Positions 1 through 7,608 of a stretch of DNA of 31,097 nt are shown in pieces (within the stretch, counting starts at the first letter, position 1; the number at the start of each line of letters is the position of its first letter). The DNA is taken from the NCBI GenBank assembly GCA_964496475.1, contig CAZBZS010000027.1, positions 1 to 31,097 on the forward strand, given 5' to 3'. The notes below the pieces were generated by a model, which did not search any database, had not been told where the DNA came from, and worked only from the letters and a program-made list of their open reading frames with translations. The stretch is from JASLPR01 sp964496475 (GTDB lineage Bacteria; Chloroflexota; UBA11872; VXNJ01). A program made the translations under genes and the position numbers.

Positions 1-83
1 AAAACGTTCTAGTGGCTAGTGGGTAACGTTGGTGTTACAGCAGTTATGAAATTCAGCCTGCCGACCATGCCCAGGTTTTCCAG

Positions 84-111
84 AAAAAACAGCCTCTGGC
101 AGCCACAGGCT
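84..111 (-). terminator. Possible rho-independent terminator on the minus strand
   Basis: Read on the minus strand, AGCCTGTGG and CCAGAGGCT (91-111) form a nine-position stem with one mismatch and a CTG loop, followed by G and six T (84-89). This has the shape of an intrinsic terminator for leftward transcription. No minus-strand gene was recognised just to the right, so it may serve an unseen small transcript or be chance. Confidence 0.4.
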
Positions 112-405
112 CAGTCATAGGCTGTCTTGGACACTCTCAGCCGCCAAAAGTCCCGCAAAATAATCACAACCACGGCCAAACCACGTTATCATTGTCGTGA
201 AGCGGACATGTATCACTGGCGAACCGCCCGACTACACACTGGAAGTTGATGACGCTGGACCGGGTCTGTTTTTCGCCGGGTATCCGATTTCAAACCACCT
301 TCCCTGCAGCCTGTTGCAGATACGACTTTGGTCTCCCAGGGTACTCACCCGGTGTGTCCGGGGCACTTATCATTACTGGCTATTGCTCATAGCCGCGTTC
401 GGCCC

Positions 406-429
406 GGCCGAGGCCGAGGCCGAGGCCGA
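406..429. repeat. Four tandem copies of GGCCGA
   Basis: Four perfect head-to-tail copies of the hexamer GGCCGA end just before the ribosome binding site (GAAAGGAAC, 431-439) of the gene at 443. It is the kind of short repeat that can change copy number by slippage. Any effect on the downstream gene is speculation. Confidence 0.8.
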
Positions 430-442
430 AGAAAGGAACTAA

Positions 443-991
443 TTGGCACAACGACGCGCATCTGCCCGCGCATCCCGAACGCGAAAGGCCAAATCCGCCC
501 CCAGCAAGTCAGTCGGGACCGCCTCTAGCACCTCCCCCGCCCCGGACCCTCTGCAACAGCCCGTCGATCACGGCGAGCATCACGAGCTCATCGCCCGCAA
601 TCTGAACGGCTTGCTCGAGAACTTCCAAGAGTTGCGCACCGAAATGCGTGTGCTCGGGCGCGAGGTCCAGGCCCTACACAAGAAATTCGAACAGGTGGAA
701 GTGGATTTCCCGGACGTGCGCAAACGACTGGAGACGGTCACATCCGCCGTCTTCGATAGCGACCAGACCCTCCGCGGAGTGACCAAACATGTCGAGGAGT
801 TGTGGGGAACCGTCGCTGAAATTGCTGGCGAGCGCAAAGAGCTCGTCGAAAAACGAAAGACCGGCCTTGAGAAAGATGAAAAGCGCCGCGGTGACGAATT
901 GAAACGCCGCCTCGCCAATCTCTCCGGCCAATCCAAAAACAAATCACTAGGAAGAGACTTTCCAATTGAGAAGACTCAAACCGATACCTGA
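443..991 (+). CDS. Hypothetical protein: basic N-terminus followed by a coiled coil
   Basis: The product has 182 residues and matches no family I can name. The TTG start is chosen because GAAAGGAAC lies a few bases upstream. Residues 1-40 are rich in Ala, Arg, Ser, Lys and Pro and probably disordered; such a basic tail could bind nucleic acid. Residues about 48-165 are rich in Leu, Glu, Lys and Arg with heptad-like spacing, and look like a long coiled coil. There is no signal peptide or membrane segment. The 3' end overlaps the NYN-domain gene by 26 bases, so the two are almost certainly co-translated, and this protein may be a scaffold or partner for that putative nuclease. The functional link is inference. 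Confidence 0.75.
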   Translation: MAQRRASARASRTRKAKSAPSKSVGTASSTSPAPDPLQQPVDHGEHHELIARNLNGLLENFQELRTEMRVLGREVQALHKKFEQVEVDFPDVRKRLETVTSAVFDSDQTLRGVTKHVEELWGTVAEIAGERKELVEKRKTGLEKDEKRRGDELKRRLANLSGQSKNKSLGRDFPIEKTQTDT

Positions 992-1667
992 ACGCGTCAC
1001 CTTTGAAGAAAATGGCGCTGCCAAGACGACCCCAACCCGCCGCAGCGCCGTTCCCGCCCGGGACCGATCCGCAAAAGGCGAGACCGGCGTGTTGTCCGCC
1101 GTCAACGCCCTCACCGATGTCGTCAACCGCCAGAGTGGCGGCCCCACCGCCGGTGCCGGCGCCCTGCGTCTCGGCATCTTCGTCGACACCGCCAACGTCT
1201 CCGATCGCGCCCACAAAAATCCCACCGTCCTTGACTACACCAAACTTAAGGAGCACATCGTCGGCGATCGCCGTCTAGTCCACGCCCGCGCCTACTGCGC
1301 CGTGTACGACAACTACGGCCTGCCTATCGAGAAGCAAAAAACCGTAGAGCCCGTCTGGGATCGCGGCTTCGACATTGTCACCAAGCCCGTCAAGGTCTTC
1401 GCCGACGGCTCCCGCAAAGCCGATCTCGATCTCACCCTGACCGTCGACATCGTCCGCCGCATCGACAACATGGATGTGCTCGTCCTTGTCTCCGGCGACG
1501 GCGATTACGTTCCCCTAGTCGACTACGTACGCGAAAAAGGCGTCCGCGTCGAGGTCTACAGCTTCGTCGAATCCCTCGCCAAGGAACTCCGCATCGCCGC
1601 CGACCAGTGGTACGACCTGCACTCCCTCAAATCGGTCCATGCTTCCGGTGGCAACAACAAGAGCTAG
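966..1667 (+). CDS. NYN-domain (LabA/DUF88-like) putative ribonuclease
   Basis: This is a 233-residue protein. The first 66 residues are Thr/Ala/Arg-rich and low in structure; residues about 68-220 form a NYN domain, the PIN-like fold of LabA/DUF88 proteins. The acidic residues expected for metal binding are visible: D74 in FVDTANV, D153 and D155 in KADLDLTLTVDI with D161, and D178 and D180 in VSGDGDYVPLVDYV. Family members are known or proposed metal-dependent RNases, often in RNA turnover or regulation. The TTG start is preceded by AGGAAGAG (949-956) at good spacing and lies inside the preceding coiled-coil gene, so the two form a coupled pair. No toxin-antitoxin partner is obvious. The substrate cannot be told from sequence. 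Confidence 0.85.
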   Translation: MRRLKPIPERVTFEENGAAKTTPTRRSAVPARDRSAKGETGVLSAVNALTDVVNRQSGGPTAGAGALRLGIFVDTANVSDRAHKNPTVLDYTKLKEHIVGDRRLVHARAYCAVYDNYGLPIEKQKTVEPVWDRGFDIVTKPVKVFADGSRKADLDLTLTVDIVRRIDNMDVLVLVSGDGDYVPLVDYVREKGVRVEVYSFVESLAKELRIAADQWYDLHSLKSVHASGGNNKS

Positions 1668-1697
1668 CCTCTGCAAAAGCCGGCCACAGGGTCCCAG

Positions 1698-2435
1698 ATG
1701 ATTCTGGGCATCGTCTTCGATCTAGGCGACACGCTCGTCACTCAGGAGCCCCTCGTCGGCAGCGCCGCCTGTCATCAGGGCGCCGCTGCCATCCTACCCG
1801 TCATCAGCGAATTCGGGCACCTGACGCCTTCCCGCGAACAGCTCGCCGACCTCATCGGCGAGCGTCTGCACGAAGCCGTCGTCGATTCCTATCAGGGCAA
1901 CCTCGCCCAGCCCGAAGCCGACCTGATATTTCTCCAGGCCCTTCGCGAATTCGAATGCGAACTCCCGCCCGAACTGGCCCGCCCCACTCTCGACAGCTTC
2001 TTCGAACCTTTCTATCAGCGGATGGAACCCATCGGTGAGATCGTCTCTACCCTGACCTTTGCCCGCGGTCTCGGTCTGCAACTCGGCCTCATTGCAAACG
2101 TCCTCTGGGGCGAAGATCTACTCCGCGCTCGACTCGTCAAGCTCGGCATCGCCAATTTCATGAGCGCCACCGTTCTCAGCTCCGAGATAGGCTGGATGAA
2201 GCCTTACCCAACTACTTTTCGAGAAATCGTTCGCCGCCTTCAGCTCGAGCCTTCCCAGGTCGTCATGGTCGGTGATGACCCTGTCGTCGACATCGACGGC
2301 GCCCGCCGCGCCGGTCTCAAGACCGTGTGGAAACGAATCCATCCCGACCAGACCGCTGACCCCGGCATGCAGCCCAATCTGGTGATCGACGACATCCGTC
2401 AGATCCTGCCCGCAGTCGCCGAGCTGATGGTTTAG
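1698..2435 (+). CDS. HAD-superfamily hydrolase
   Basis: A 245-residue HAD-fold hydrolase, probably a small-molecule phosphatase or dehalogenase-type enzyme in the cytoplasm. Motif I is FDLGDTL, with nucleophile D8. The usual second Asp two residues later is Gly, as in other FDLGDTL-type members, so general acid catalysis may differ from classic DxD phosphatases. N134 in LIANV sits where motif II is expected, K168 is in GWMKPYP, and motif IV is VGDDPVVDIDGARRAG (D193, D194, D198). Residues about 15-115 form the helical cap typical of subfamily I. The stop codon shares one base with the GTG start of the methyltransferase (TAGTG), so the two are translationally coupled. The substrate is unknown. 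Confidence 0.85.
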   Translation: MILGIVFDLGDTLVTQEPLVGSAACHQGAAAILPVISEFGHLTPSREQLADLIGERLHEAVVDSYQGNLAQPEADLIFLQALREFECELPPELARPTLDSFFEPFYQRMEPIGEIVSTLTFARGLGLQLGLIANVLWGEDLLRARLVKLGIANFMSATVLSSEIGWMKPYPTTFREIVRRLQLEPSQVVMVGDDPVVDIDGARRAGLKTVWKRIHPDQTADPGMQPNLVIDDIRQILPAVAELMV

Positions 2436-3148
2436 TGAATATCCGCGCCCTCGCCCGCCGCCTCTACCGCTTCCCCGGCCCCACCCTCAACACTGCCTCA
2501 GACGACAATCTCGGACGCTTCGCCCGACTGCTGCTCGAGGCTCTGTCCCCCGATGAGTCACCGGCGGTACTCAACGTCGGTGGTGGCAACCGGCCCCTCC
2601 CCACCCCTCACGTCCCCGACTCCGTCCGCCGGAACACCCGTTATTTGGACATCCGCCAGACCGACATCAGTACCGTCGTCGCCGATGCCCTTCACCTGCC
2701 CCTGACTGGCGGCGCCTACAACGGCCTGATTTCCCTAGCCATGCTCGAGCACGTCCCTGATTCCGAACGTGCGGTGGCGGAGATGCATCGCGTGCTACGT
2801 TCGGGCGGGCTCATTTACTGCGAAGTCCCCTTTATGCAAGTTTTCCACGCCGCCCCCTACGACTATCGCCGCTTCACCGCTGCCGGTGTCGAAAAACTAT
2901 TCGAAGGTTTCGAAAAGATCGAGATTGGGGTCTGCGCCGGGCCGAGTTCCGCCTTCAGCTGGGTCGCCCGACGCTATCTGACCGGCCTTCTCACCGGTTT
3001 CTCCGCCAACCGCCGCGCTCGCCAGGCCGCCGAATTCATCGCCGCCTGGCTCACCTTCCCGATCAAGTACGTCGACCTGCTGACCGCTGCCCGGCCCGCC
3101 GCCTCCGAGATGGCATCTGCCTTCTACTTCCTTGGCCGCAAACCTTAG
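2435..3148 (+). CDS. Class I SAM-dependent methyltransferase (Methyltransf_11-like)
   Basis: A 237-residue methyltransferase that would transfer a methyl group from S-adenosylmethionine to an unknown small molecule or lipid. The SAM-binding glycine loop is a variant, VLNVGGGNRP (residues 45-54). It is followed by ADALHLPL and by LAMLEHVPDSERAVAEMHRV and SGGLIYCEVPF, the usual order of motifs in the Methyltransf_11 group. Residues after about 160 diverge and probably form the substrate side. The GTG start overlaps the HAD stop by one base. Its stop overlaps that of the opposing oxidoreductase by three bases, leaving no room for a separate terminator between the convergent genes. It may modify a metabolite handled by the HAD enzyme; that is inference. 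Confidence 0.85.
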   Translation: MNIRALARRLYRFPGPTLNTASDDNLGRFARLLLEALSPDESPAVLNVGGGNRPLPTPHVPDSVRRNTRYLDIRQTDISTVVADALHLPLTGGAYNGLISLAMLEHVPDSERAVAEMHRVLRSGGLIYCEVPFMQVFHAAPYDYRRFTAAGVEKLFEGFEKIEIGVCAGPSSAFSWVARRYLTGLLTGFSANRRARQAAEFIAAWLTFPIKYVDLLTAARPAASEMASAFYFLGRKP

Positions 3149-4149
3149 TCCGGTTTTTCCTCACGACCCGAATGGGCCGATCGCATCGCCGCTTCCGTCA
3201 CCTGAATCACCCTCAATCCGGACTCTCCGAGCGCCATCAATTCGTCCCGTCCAAGGATCACGTCAATAAAATTCTCGTCCGGCGTTAACTCCTCCGGCAA
3301 GACAACTTCGACATTTCCCGTTTTGTGGTTTTCGTGAATAATCACAGTCTTCCGCCAATTTTCGATAGACGGCGTTCGCAGCAAAATCGCCCCCTTGCTG
3401 CCATAGAAGCTCACGTCTTCCCACATCCCTCGCGGCCCGTTTCCGACAACCGATATCGTTCCCAATGCTCCGTTCTCGAATCGCAACGACACCGCCGAAT
3501 TGATATTCACCGGCGCCGACAGGTCCGCCTGATATGCCATCACGCCCGCCACTTCCTGATTCACCGCGTACATGATGATGTCGATCAGGTGGCTGCCCGA
3601 ATCGATCAGCTGCCCCCCGCCCGAGAATTCTGGGTCCTGCCGCCAGCTTCCGGTCGTCCCCTTCACCCAGGCCTGGGTTTGCAGTCCCGCCACATACTCA
3701 ACCTCGCCGATGTCTCCCCGGGCAATCGCTTCCGCCACATACCGATAAGCCGGCAAATAGTGCCGTTGGTACGACACCATCAACACTTTACCCAGCTCGT
3801 CCCGCCTCGCCAGCAGCTCCCGCGCTTCCGCCACCGACGTGACCATCGGTTTCTCCAGCAGGATGTGGCAGCCGGCCGCGAACGAGTCCAACGCATGCTG
3901 CATATGCAGCGTGTGCGGGGTGGCGATCACCACCGCGTCCGGTTTCGTCGCCTCCAACATTTCCCGGTGATCGGCGAAATTCGGCGTGTCTTTGAGTTCA
4001 GGATGATCGGCTCGCGTCTTATCGATCGAATCCTTGGACGGATCGGCAAGCCCGACTATCTCCGCGTCCGCCGAGGTGATTAACCTCCCGATATGTGACA
4101 TGCCCATCCAATGTCCGCAGCCGATTATCCCAAAACGGATTAGAGCCAA
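3145..4149 (-). CDS. Gfo/Idh/MocA-family NAD(P)-dependent oxidoreductase
   Basis: A 334-residue cytoplasmic oxidoreductase of the glucose-fructose oxidoreductase / inositol dehydrogenase family. The N-terminal Rossmann fold is marked by RFGIIGCGHWMG (residues 5-16), and the conserved EKP motif by LLEKPMV (E99, K100, P101). The C-terminal half (about 135-330) is the alpha/beta domain that binds sugars or cyclitols; SGSHLIDI within it is the usual active-site helix with His. Length fits the family. The TTG start is supported by GGGAGAGG just upstream. It stands alone on this strand, so the substrate (a sugar, inositol or sugar acid) cannot be inferred from neighbours. It converges on the methyltransferase with a short overlap. 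Confidence 0.9.
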   Translation of the reverse strand: MALIRFGIIGCGHWMGMSHIGRLITSADAEIVGLADPSKDSIDKTRADHPELKDTPNFADHREMLEATKPDAVVIATPHTLHMQHALDSFAAGCHILLEKPMVTSVAEARELLARRDELGKVLMVSYQRHYLPAYRYVAEAIARGDIGEVEYVAGLQTQAWVKGTTGSWRQDPEFSGGGQLIDSGSHLIDIIMYAVNQEVAGVMAYQADLSAPVNINSAVSLRFENGALGTISVVGNGPRGMWEDVSFYGSKGAILLRTPSIENWRKTVIIHENHKTGNVEVVLPEELTPDENFIDVILGRDELMALGESGLRVIQVTEAAMRSAHSGREEKPD

Positions 4150-4188
4150 GGCCTCTCCCTTATCTTCCGACGACCTTCCGGGAGCGTC

Positions 4189-4551
4189 AGAATCCGGCCA
4201 AGAATACCCGCGCCCGGCGACAAAAGCGACGCCCCGGTCGTTCCGGAGCCGATGCTCTCAAGTATATGCCGGACGATCTCGGCTCCCGGTTCCGGCGTTA
4301 TTATGCAATCAAGCGGGCTGCCCGTGGGCCCCGATCCAACGGTCACACTGACATTCGAACTGGCCGGCTCGCGGACCGCCTTTCACGTCCGCGTAGAACT
4401 CGTGGGCTCCATTGACAAGCGCCGAGTCGTCGATCGCTACTTCTACAAATACAAATGTCAGTTCATGGACCTGTCAATTCGCCGCGAAGATGAGGTAATC
4501 CGACACATATTTTCTCAGCAGGCAGAGGCTCGCAAACGCGGAATGGCCTGA
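4189..4551 (+). pseudogene. PilZ-domain-like remnant without a normal start
   Basis: The reading frame to 4551 ends like a PilZ (c-di-GMP receptor) domain: VTLTFELAG, then YKCQFMDLSIRREDEVIRHI and FSQQAEARKRG, which resembles the common PilZ ending of FVDLS followed by IRYIFRRQ. Reading upstream in the same frame gives RIRPR (4189-4203), which fits the RxxxR motif, and TISAPGSG (from 4273), which fits DxSxxG with Thr in place of Asp. An in-frame TAG at 4141 lies just upstream, and no ATG, GTG or TTG occurs before the ATG at 4252, which would exclude the RxxxR motif. It is therefore probably a decayed YcgR-like protein. An alternative is a live 99-residue protein from 4252. The PilZ assignment comes from motif pattern only. 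Confidence 0.5.
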
Positions 4552-4602
4552 GGACCGCTACGGAGTCAGGCCGGCCTCTTCGGTGATGTCCGCCGCTTTC
4601 TA

Positions 4603-6741
4603 CTAGCCCGACGCCTCGTCACCCGACTCCTCGGAGGTGCCTGTCGCTTCCGCAGGGTCAGTGGGTTCTGGCTCTGGCGTTGGCGTCGGAGTGGGACCCG
4701 GCTCGGTTCCCTCCACGATTGAAATGGCGAGCAGAGTCCCATCCGCCTGCACTTCAGACAGCACCGTCACCACAGCGCCCACCTCCGGTGTCACGATCAT
4801 CACCGTACCTTCTTCACCGGGGACTATCTGAAGGATTTGCCCGTCGACCTGAATGAAATCCTCCCCGATCTCCTCCACCTCACCGGTGACGGTCGGGAAC
4901 TCCCCCTCCGCGGTCGGGGTCGGTGTCGGTGTCGGTGTCGGTGTGGAGTCTCCATCTGGCGTGACAGTTGTCGTCGGAGTGGGTGTCGTGGATGAGTCGT
5001 CATCAGGGTCCAGGGTTGGGGATGGCGTTTCCTCATCCGTCTCCGTCGGTGTGGACGACGCATCCGCGGTGGAAGTCGGATCCGGGGTTGGTGTCTCGTC
5101 CAACTCGTCAGTCGTGGTTGGGGTCACGTCGCCTTCCGCTCCCCCACCGTCCAGGTCCGTCTCGTCGGGCTCATCGCCCTCCGCCGGCGGAGCCTCGACC
5201 ACCACCGTCGTAGCCACCAGCAAATTCCCCACCAGCACTTGTCCCTCGACCCGAACCGTCGCACCGACGACTAGTTCGCCGCCCGTAATCACCACCGGAT
5301 TCCCATCTTCGTCGACCTTCAGGCTGATTGTCAGATCACCCACGACCATTTCGTCTGGCGACAGCTCGATGACTACGCCCCCCGTAGCAAATACGGCGCC
5401 GTTGGGATCGGGCGCTTCAGCCGGAGTCGGCGTCACGGCTTGTGTCGGGGTCTCGGTCGGAGTTGGGGTTTCCGCCGGAGTAGGGGTGTTCGTCGGAGAT
5501 TGCGTTGGTGTCGGTGTCGGTGTTGGCCCCACCGACTCAACTAGGATCCCCGTAGCCACCACGACGCCGTCATCTCTTTCCACGCCAGTTACTGTCACCG
5601 TGCTTCCTACCACCGGAGCTCCAATCACTACCAGTTCTGGTGCCAGCCGGGTATTGACGATCACCCGACGGCCATCCACTATTAACATGGTCGTACCAAG
5701 CGCCGTCACCGTGCCGTTAATTTCCGTTTGTGGCAGTGCCAGCAGATCGGGCGTCGGGCTCGGCGCCGCGGTGGGGGTCGGAGCAGGTGCAGGATCGTCC
5801 TCACCCGCCGCGTCGGTGGACACCGTTGCCGTCGGGCCGTCCGGATGTACCGTTCCACCCTCCGCACCGTCCGCCGTCGCCTCCGTATCTGGAGCGATCG
5901 CAAGCTGATCCGGCGCTGGTGTCGCAGTCACAACAGTTAGCGCGACCGGCGGCACCGGCGGTTCTGTCGGCACGTGCTCCAAGCTCGCGTCAGTCAGCAC
6001 AATCAGTTCCTGCGCCTCCTCCGTGTAGGCCGGCTTTTCCCGGACGAATGTCTCCAACCGATCGCGGTGATCCTCCAGCTTCCCCATGTAATCTCGGCGT
6101 GAATCGTTGAACTCCTGCCCGGCCGCGCCCGTTTCCGCGCTTGATAGATCCTGCAGAGTCGCAAGCCCACTACTTACAAACGTGTCGTAGTTCCGGGCAA
6201 TCTTCCGTGACACTTCCGGGGCGGCGTCCTCCGCCAGATTCTCCAGTTCGTCCAGCCGATGTTCGGCCATCTGCATGTAGAGGCGCGGCTTGTCGGCCTC
6301 GGCGGCCAGCTTTACCTGCACCTCCTCAAGCGCCAACTTGTAGTCGTAAAGCACGCTTTCCGGCCCGCTGAAGGTGGCCGCCAGAGAGACACTACCGCCG
6401 GCAAGTGTCAATACCATCAGCGCCGATGCCGCCACTGCGATTCGCGACTTCACTGCCGCAGTACCCAACCCCGCTAGCAACGACGCAAGGCTAAAGCGGC
6501 CCTGGCGCGACGCTACGTAGCGGTCGAGTTCCGTGATGATTTCTTGCTCGCCCACCGCCAGTTCTTGTCGGGTCATCGGTTTGGGTGCGTGCTCGAAAAG
6601 ATCGTCACAGAGTGACAGCATTTCAGTGATCTCGTCTGCGTACTCGGGATACCGGTCGAGGCAATCCCTCAGCGTCCAGCGACGTTCCGCGTAGCGATCC
6701 ACACAGAGGGTGATGATGTCTTGGGGATCGCTGGAGGTCAT
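4603..6741 (-). CDS. Membrane protein with DUF5667-like segment and three DUF5666-like repeats; putative anti-sigma factor
   Basis: A 712-residue protein. Residues 1-98 are cytoplasmic and resemble an anti-sigma anchor, with CVDRYAERRWTLRDCL near the start. Residues about 101-122 are a single membrane helix. Residues about 125-250 (YDYKLALEEVQVKLAAEAD, MAEHRLDELENL) match the pattern of DUF5667, common in Chloroflexota and Actinobacteria. Outside the membrane come three DUF5666-like beta repeats: about 341-403 (starting INGTVTALG), 455-516 and 617-678. They are joined by long linkers of Pro-Thr repeats and acidic stretches. The ATG start overlaps the sigma factor stop (ATGA, 6738-6741), the usual arrangement for a sigma/anti-sigma pair. 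I infer that the extracellular repeats sense an envelope signal or bind wall polymer and the N-terminus holds the sigma factor. No ligand is known. Confidence 0.8.
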   Translation of the reverse strand: MTSSDPQDIITLCVDRYAERRWTLRDCLDRYPEYADEITEMLSLCDDLFEHAPKPMTRQELAVGEQEIITELDRYVASRQGRFSLASLLAGLGTAAVKSRIAVAASALMVLTLAGGSVSLAATFSGPESVLYDYKLALEEVQVKLAAEADKPRLYMQMAEHRLDELENLAEDAAPEVSRKIARNYDTFVSSGLATLQDLSSAETGAAGQEFNDSRRDYMGKLEDHRDRLETFVREKPAYTEEAQELIVLTDASLEHVPTEPPVPPVALTVVTATPAPDQLAIAPDTEATADGAEGGTVHPDGPTATVSTDAAGEDDPAPAPTPTAAPSPTPDLLALPQTEINGTVTALGTTMLIVDGRRVIVNTRLAPELVVIGAPVVGSTVTVTGVERDDGVVVATGILVESVGPTPTPTPTQSPTNTPTPAETPTPTETPTQAVTPTPAEAPDPNGAVFATGGVVIELSPDEMVVGDLTISLKVDEDGNPVVITGGELVVGATVRVEGQVLVGNLLVATTVVVEAPPAEGDEPDETDLDGGGAEGDVTPTTTDELDETPTPDPTSTADASSTPTETDEETPSPTLDPDDDSSTTPTPTTTVTPDGDSTPTPTPTPTPTAEGEFPTVTGEVEEIGEDFIQVDGQILQIVPGEEGTVMIVTPEVGAVVTVLSEVQADGTLLAISIVEGTEPGPTPTPTPEPEPTDPAEATGTSEESGDEASG
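4919..4942. repeat. Four tandem GTCGGT hexamers encoding Pro-Thr repeats
   Basis: Four perfect GTCGGT units on the plus strand encode alternating Thr-Pro on the minus strand, in the linker before the third DUF5666-like repeat. Similar shorter runs occur near 5505-5525. Each unit is two codons, so copy-number change would alter linker length without a frameshift. Confidence 0.8.
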
Positions 6742-7313
6742 TCCGCCGGCTCCCGCGTCAGCAACGAGCGCAGCGTCGTGAGCGCGCGAAACTGCAACGC
6801 CCTCACCGCGGGCTCCTTCTTGTCCAGAATCGCCGCGATCTGCGCGTGCGACATCCCCTGAGAAAATCGCATCGCTATGACGTCGGCCTGCTCCGGCGTG
6901 AGATGCACGAGAACCTCCGAGAGCATGTCCGCATTCTCGATGCGTCGGAAATCAGCGCCTTCATCTACGTGGTCTTTCATGTGGACATCGGGATCCAACG
7001 ATAAATGCTCTCGATTTCGCCGCCAGTGGTCCGCGATCGCGTTTCGCGCTATGCGAAATATCCATGCCGTGAATTCCGGTACCGAGCGATGCTGGTACCT
7101 ACCGATCGCTCGCAGGGCCTGCATAAAAATCTGATTTGTCAGGTCGTCGGCGAGAACCCGGTTGTTGGTCCGATACGCGACGAACCGATGAATTCGCGGG
7201 GCGAATTCTCGGTACACCTGTCCGAACGCGTCCCGATCCAGCCTGGTCGCGCTTCGAATGATTTCGTCGAGATTGTCTGATTGGCTTTTTCCGCTTTCGC
7301 CGGAGATCCCCAA
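6738..7313 (-). CDS. ECF-type RNA polymerase sigma factor
   Basis: A 191-residue group 4 (ECF) sigma-70 factor. Region 2 (about 24-98) contains LADDLTNQIFMQAL and FTAWIFRIARNAIADHWRR, for core binding and -10 recognition. Region 4 (about 132-186) contains LTPEQADVIAMRF and the helix-turn-helix SHAQIAAILDKKEPAVRALQ, for -35 recognition. There is no region 1 or full region 3, as expected. The TTG at 7313 is the only plausible start before an upstream in-frame stop, and its ribosome site is weak, which would keep expression low. The stop overlaps the start of the coupled membrane protein, its likely anti-sigma factor. The upstream 100 bases carry two inverted repeats and three GTTAC boxes, candidates for autoregulation. 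Confidence 0.93.
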   Translation of the reverse strand: MGISGESGKSQSDNLDEIIRSATRLDRDAFGQVYREFAPRIHRFVAYRTNNRVLADDLTNQIFMQALRAIGRYQHRSVPEFTAWIFRIARNAIADHWRRNREHLSLDPDVHMKDHVDEGADFRRIENADMLSEVLVHLTPEQADVIAMRFSQGMSHAQIAAILDKKEPAVRALQFRALTTLRSLLTREPAE

Positions 7314-7336
7314 TTGACTTCCGCCAGTGGTCCTCT

Positions 7337-7403
7337 GTTACTAACGGGTCATCAGCAGGCCCGTTACGTGATTTGACTCGTTACCGGATGATTATCTCCG
7401 GTA
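7337..7403 (-). promoter_or_regulatory. Two inverted repeats and three GTTAC boxes upstream of the sigma factor
   Basis: Two perfect seven-base inverted repeats precede the sigma gene: TAACGGG/CCCGTTA (7342-7348 and 7360-7366) and TACCGGA/TCCGGTA (7382-7388 and 7397-7403). The pentamer GTTAC (GTAAC on the coding strand) occurs three times, at 7337-7341, 7363-7367 and 7380-7384. The cluster sits 24-90 bases upstream of the start codon, where a promoter or operator would be. The rest of 7314-7608 shows no recognisable gene. Confidence 0.45.
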
Positions 7404-7608
7404 TTCTTCCCGCGTGAAACGGCATGTCCCGAGACCGCCGGAAGGTGTCCGTTTTCAGGTCACACGGGTGACGTTCGACCTACGCGGATCGAATCTGCCC
7501 CGATTGGGCATATCCCGACTGATCCTGGAGCCGCTGCTCCACCAGGAAAACTACGACCACTTGAGTCCCGGCCAGTATCGCTCGATAAGTCATCTCATGC
7601 GGGTTTGT

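Larger units (their letters stand above)
1..442. other. No convincing gene; left-edge intergenic region
   Basis: I find no supported coding gene here on either strand. A plus-strand frame from a GTG at 197 to 442 is open but has no ribosome binding site and no recognisable domain, and its end is just the GGCCGA repeat read as Ala-Glu. The base composition is less GC-rich than the genes to the right. The region holds a minus-strand terminator-like hairpin (84-111) and a short tandem repeat (406-429). It presumably contains the promoter of the gene starting at 443, but no clear -35/-10 pair stands out. Confidence 0.5.

Noticed and set aside
197..442. An 81-codon frame from a GTG before the first gene
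   Set aside because: There is no ribosome site or family match, and its end is only the GGCCGA repeat.
4853..5908. A long plus-strand frame rich in Val, Gly and Ser
   Set aside because: It is the complement of the Pro-Thr repeat protein on the minus strand; the repeats create the open frame.
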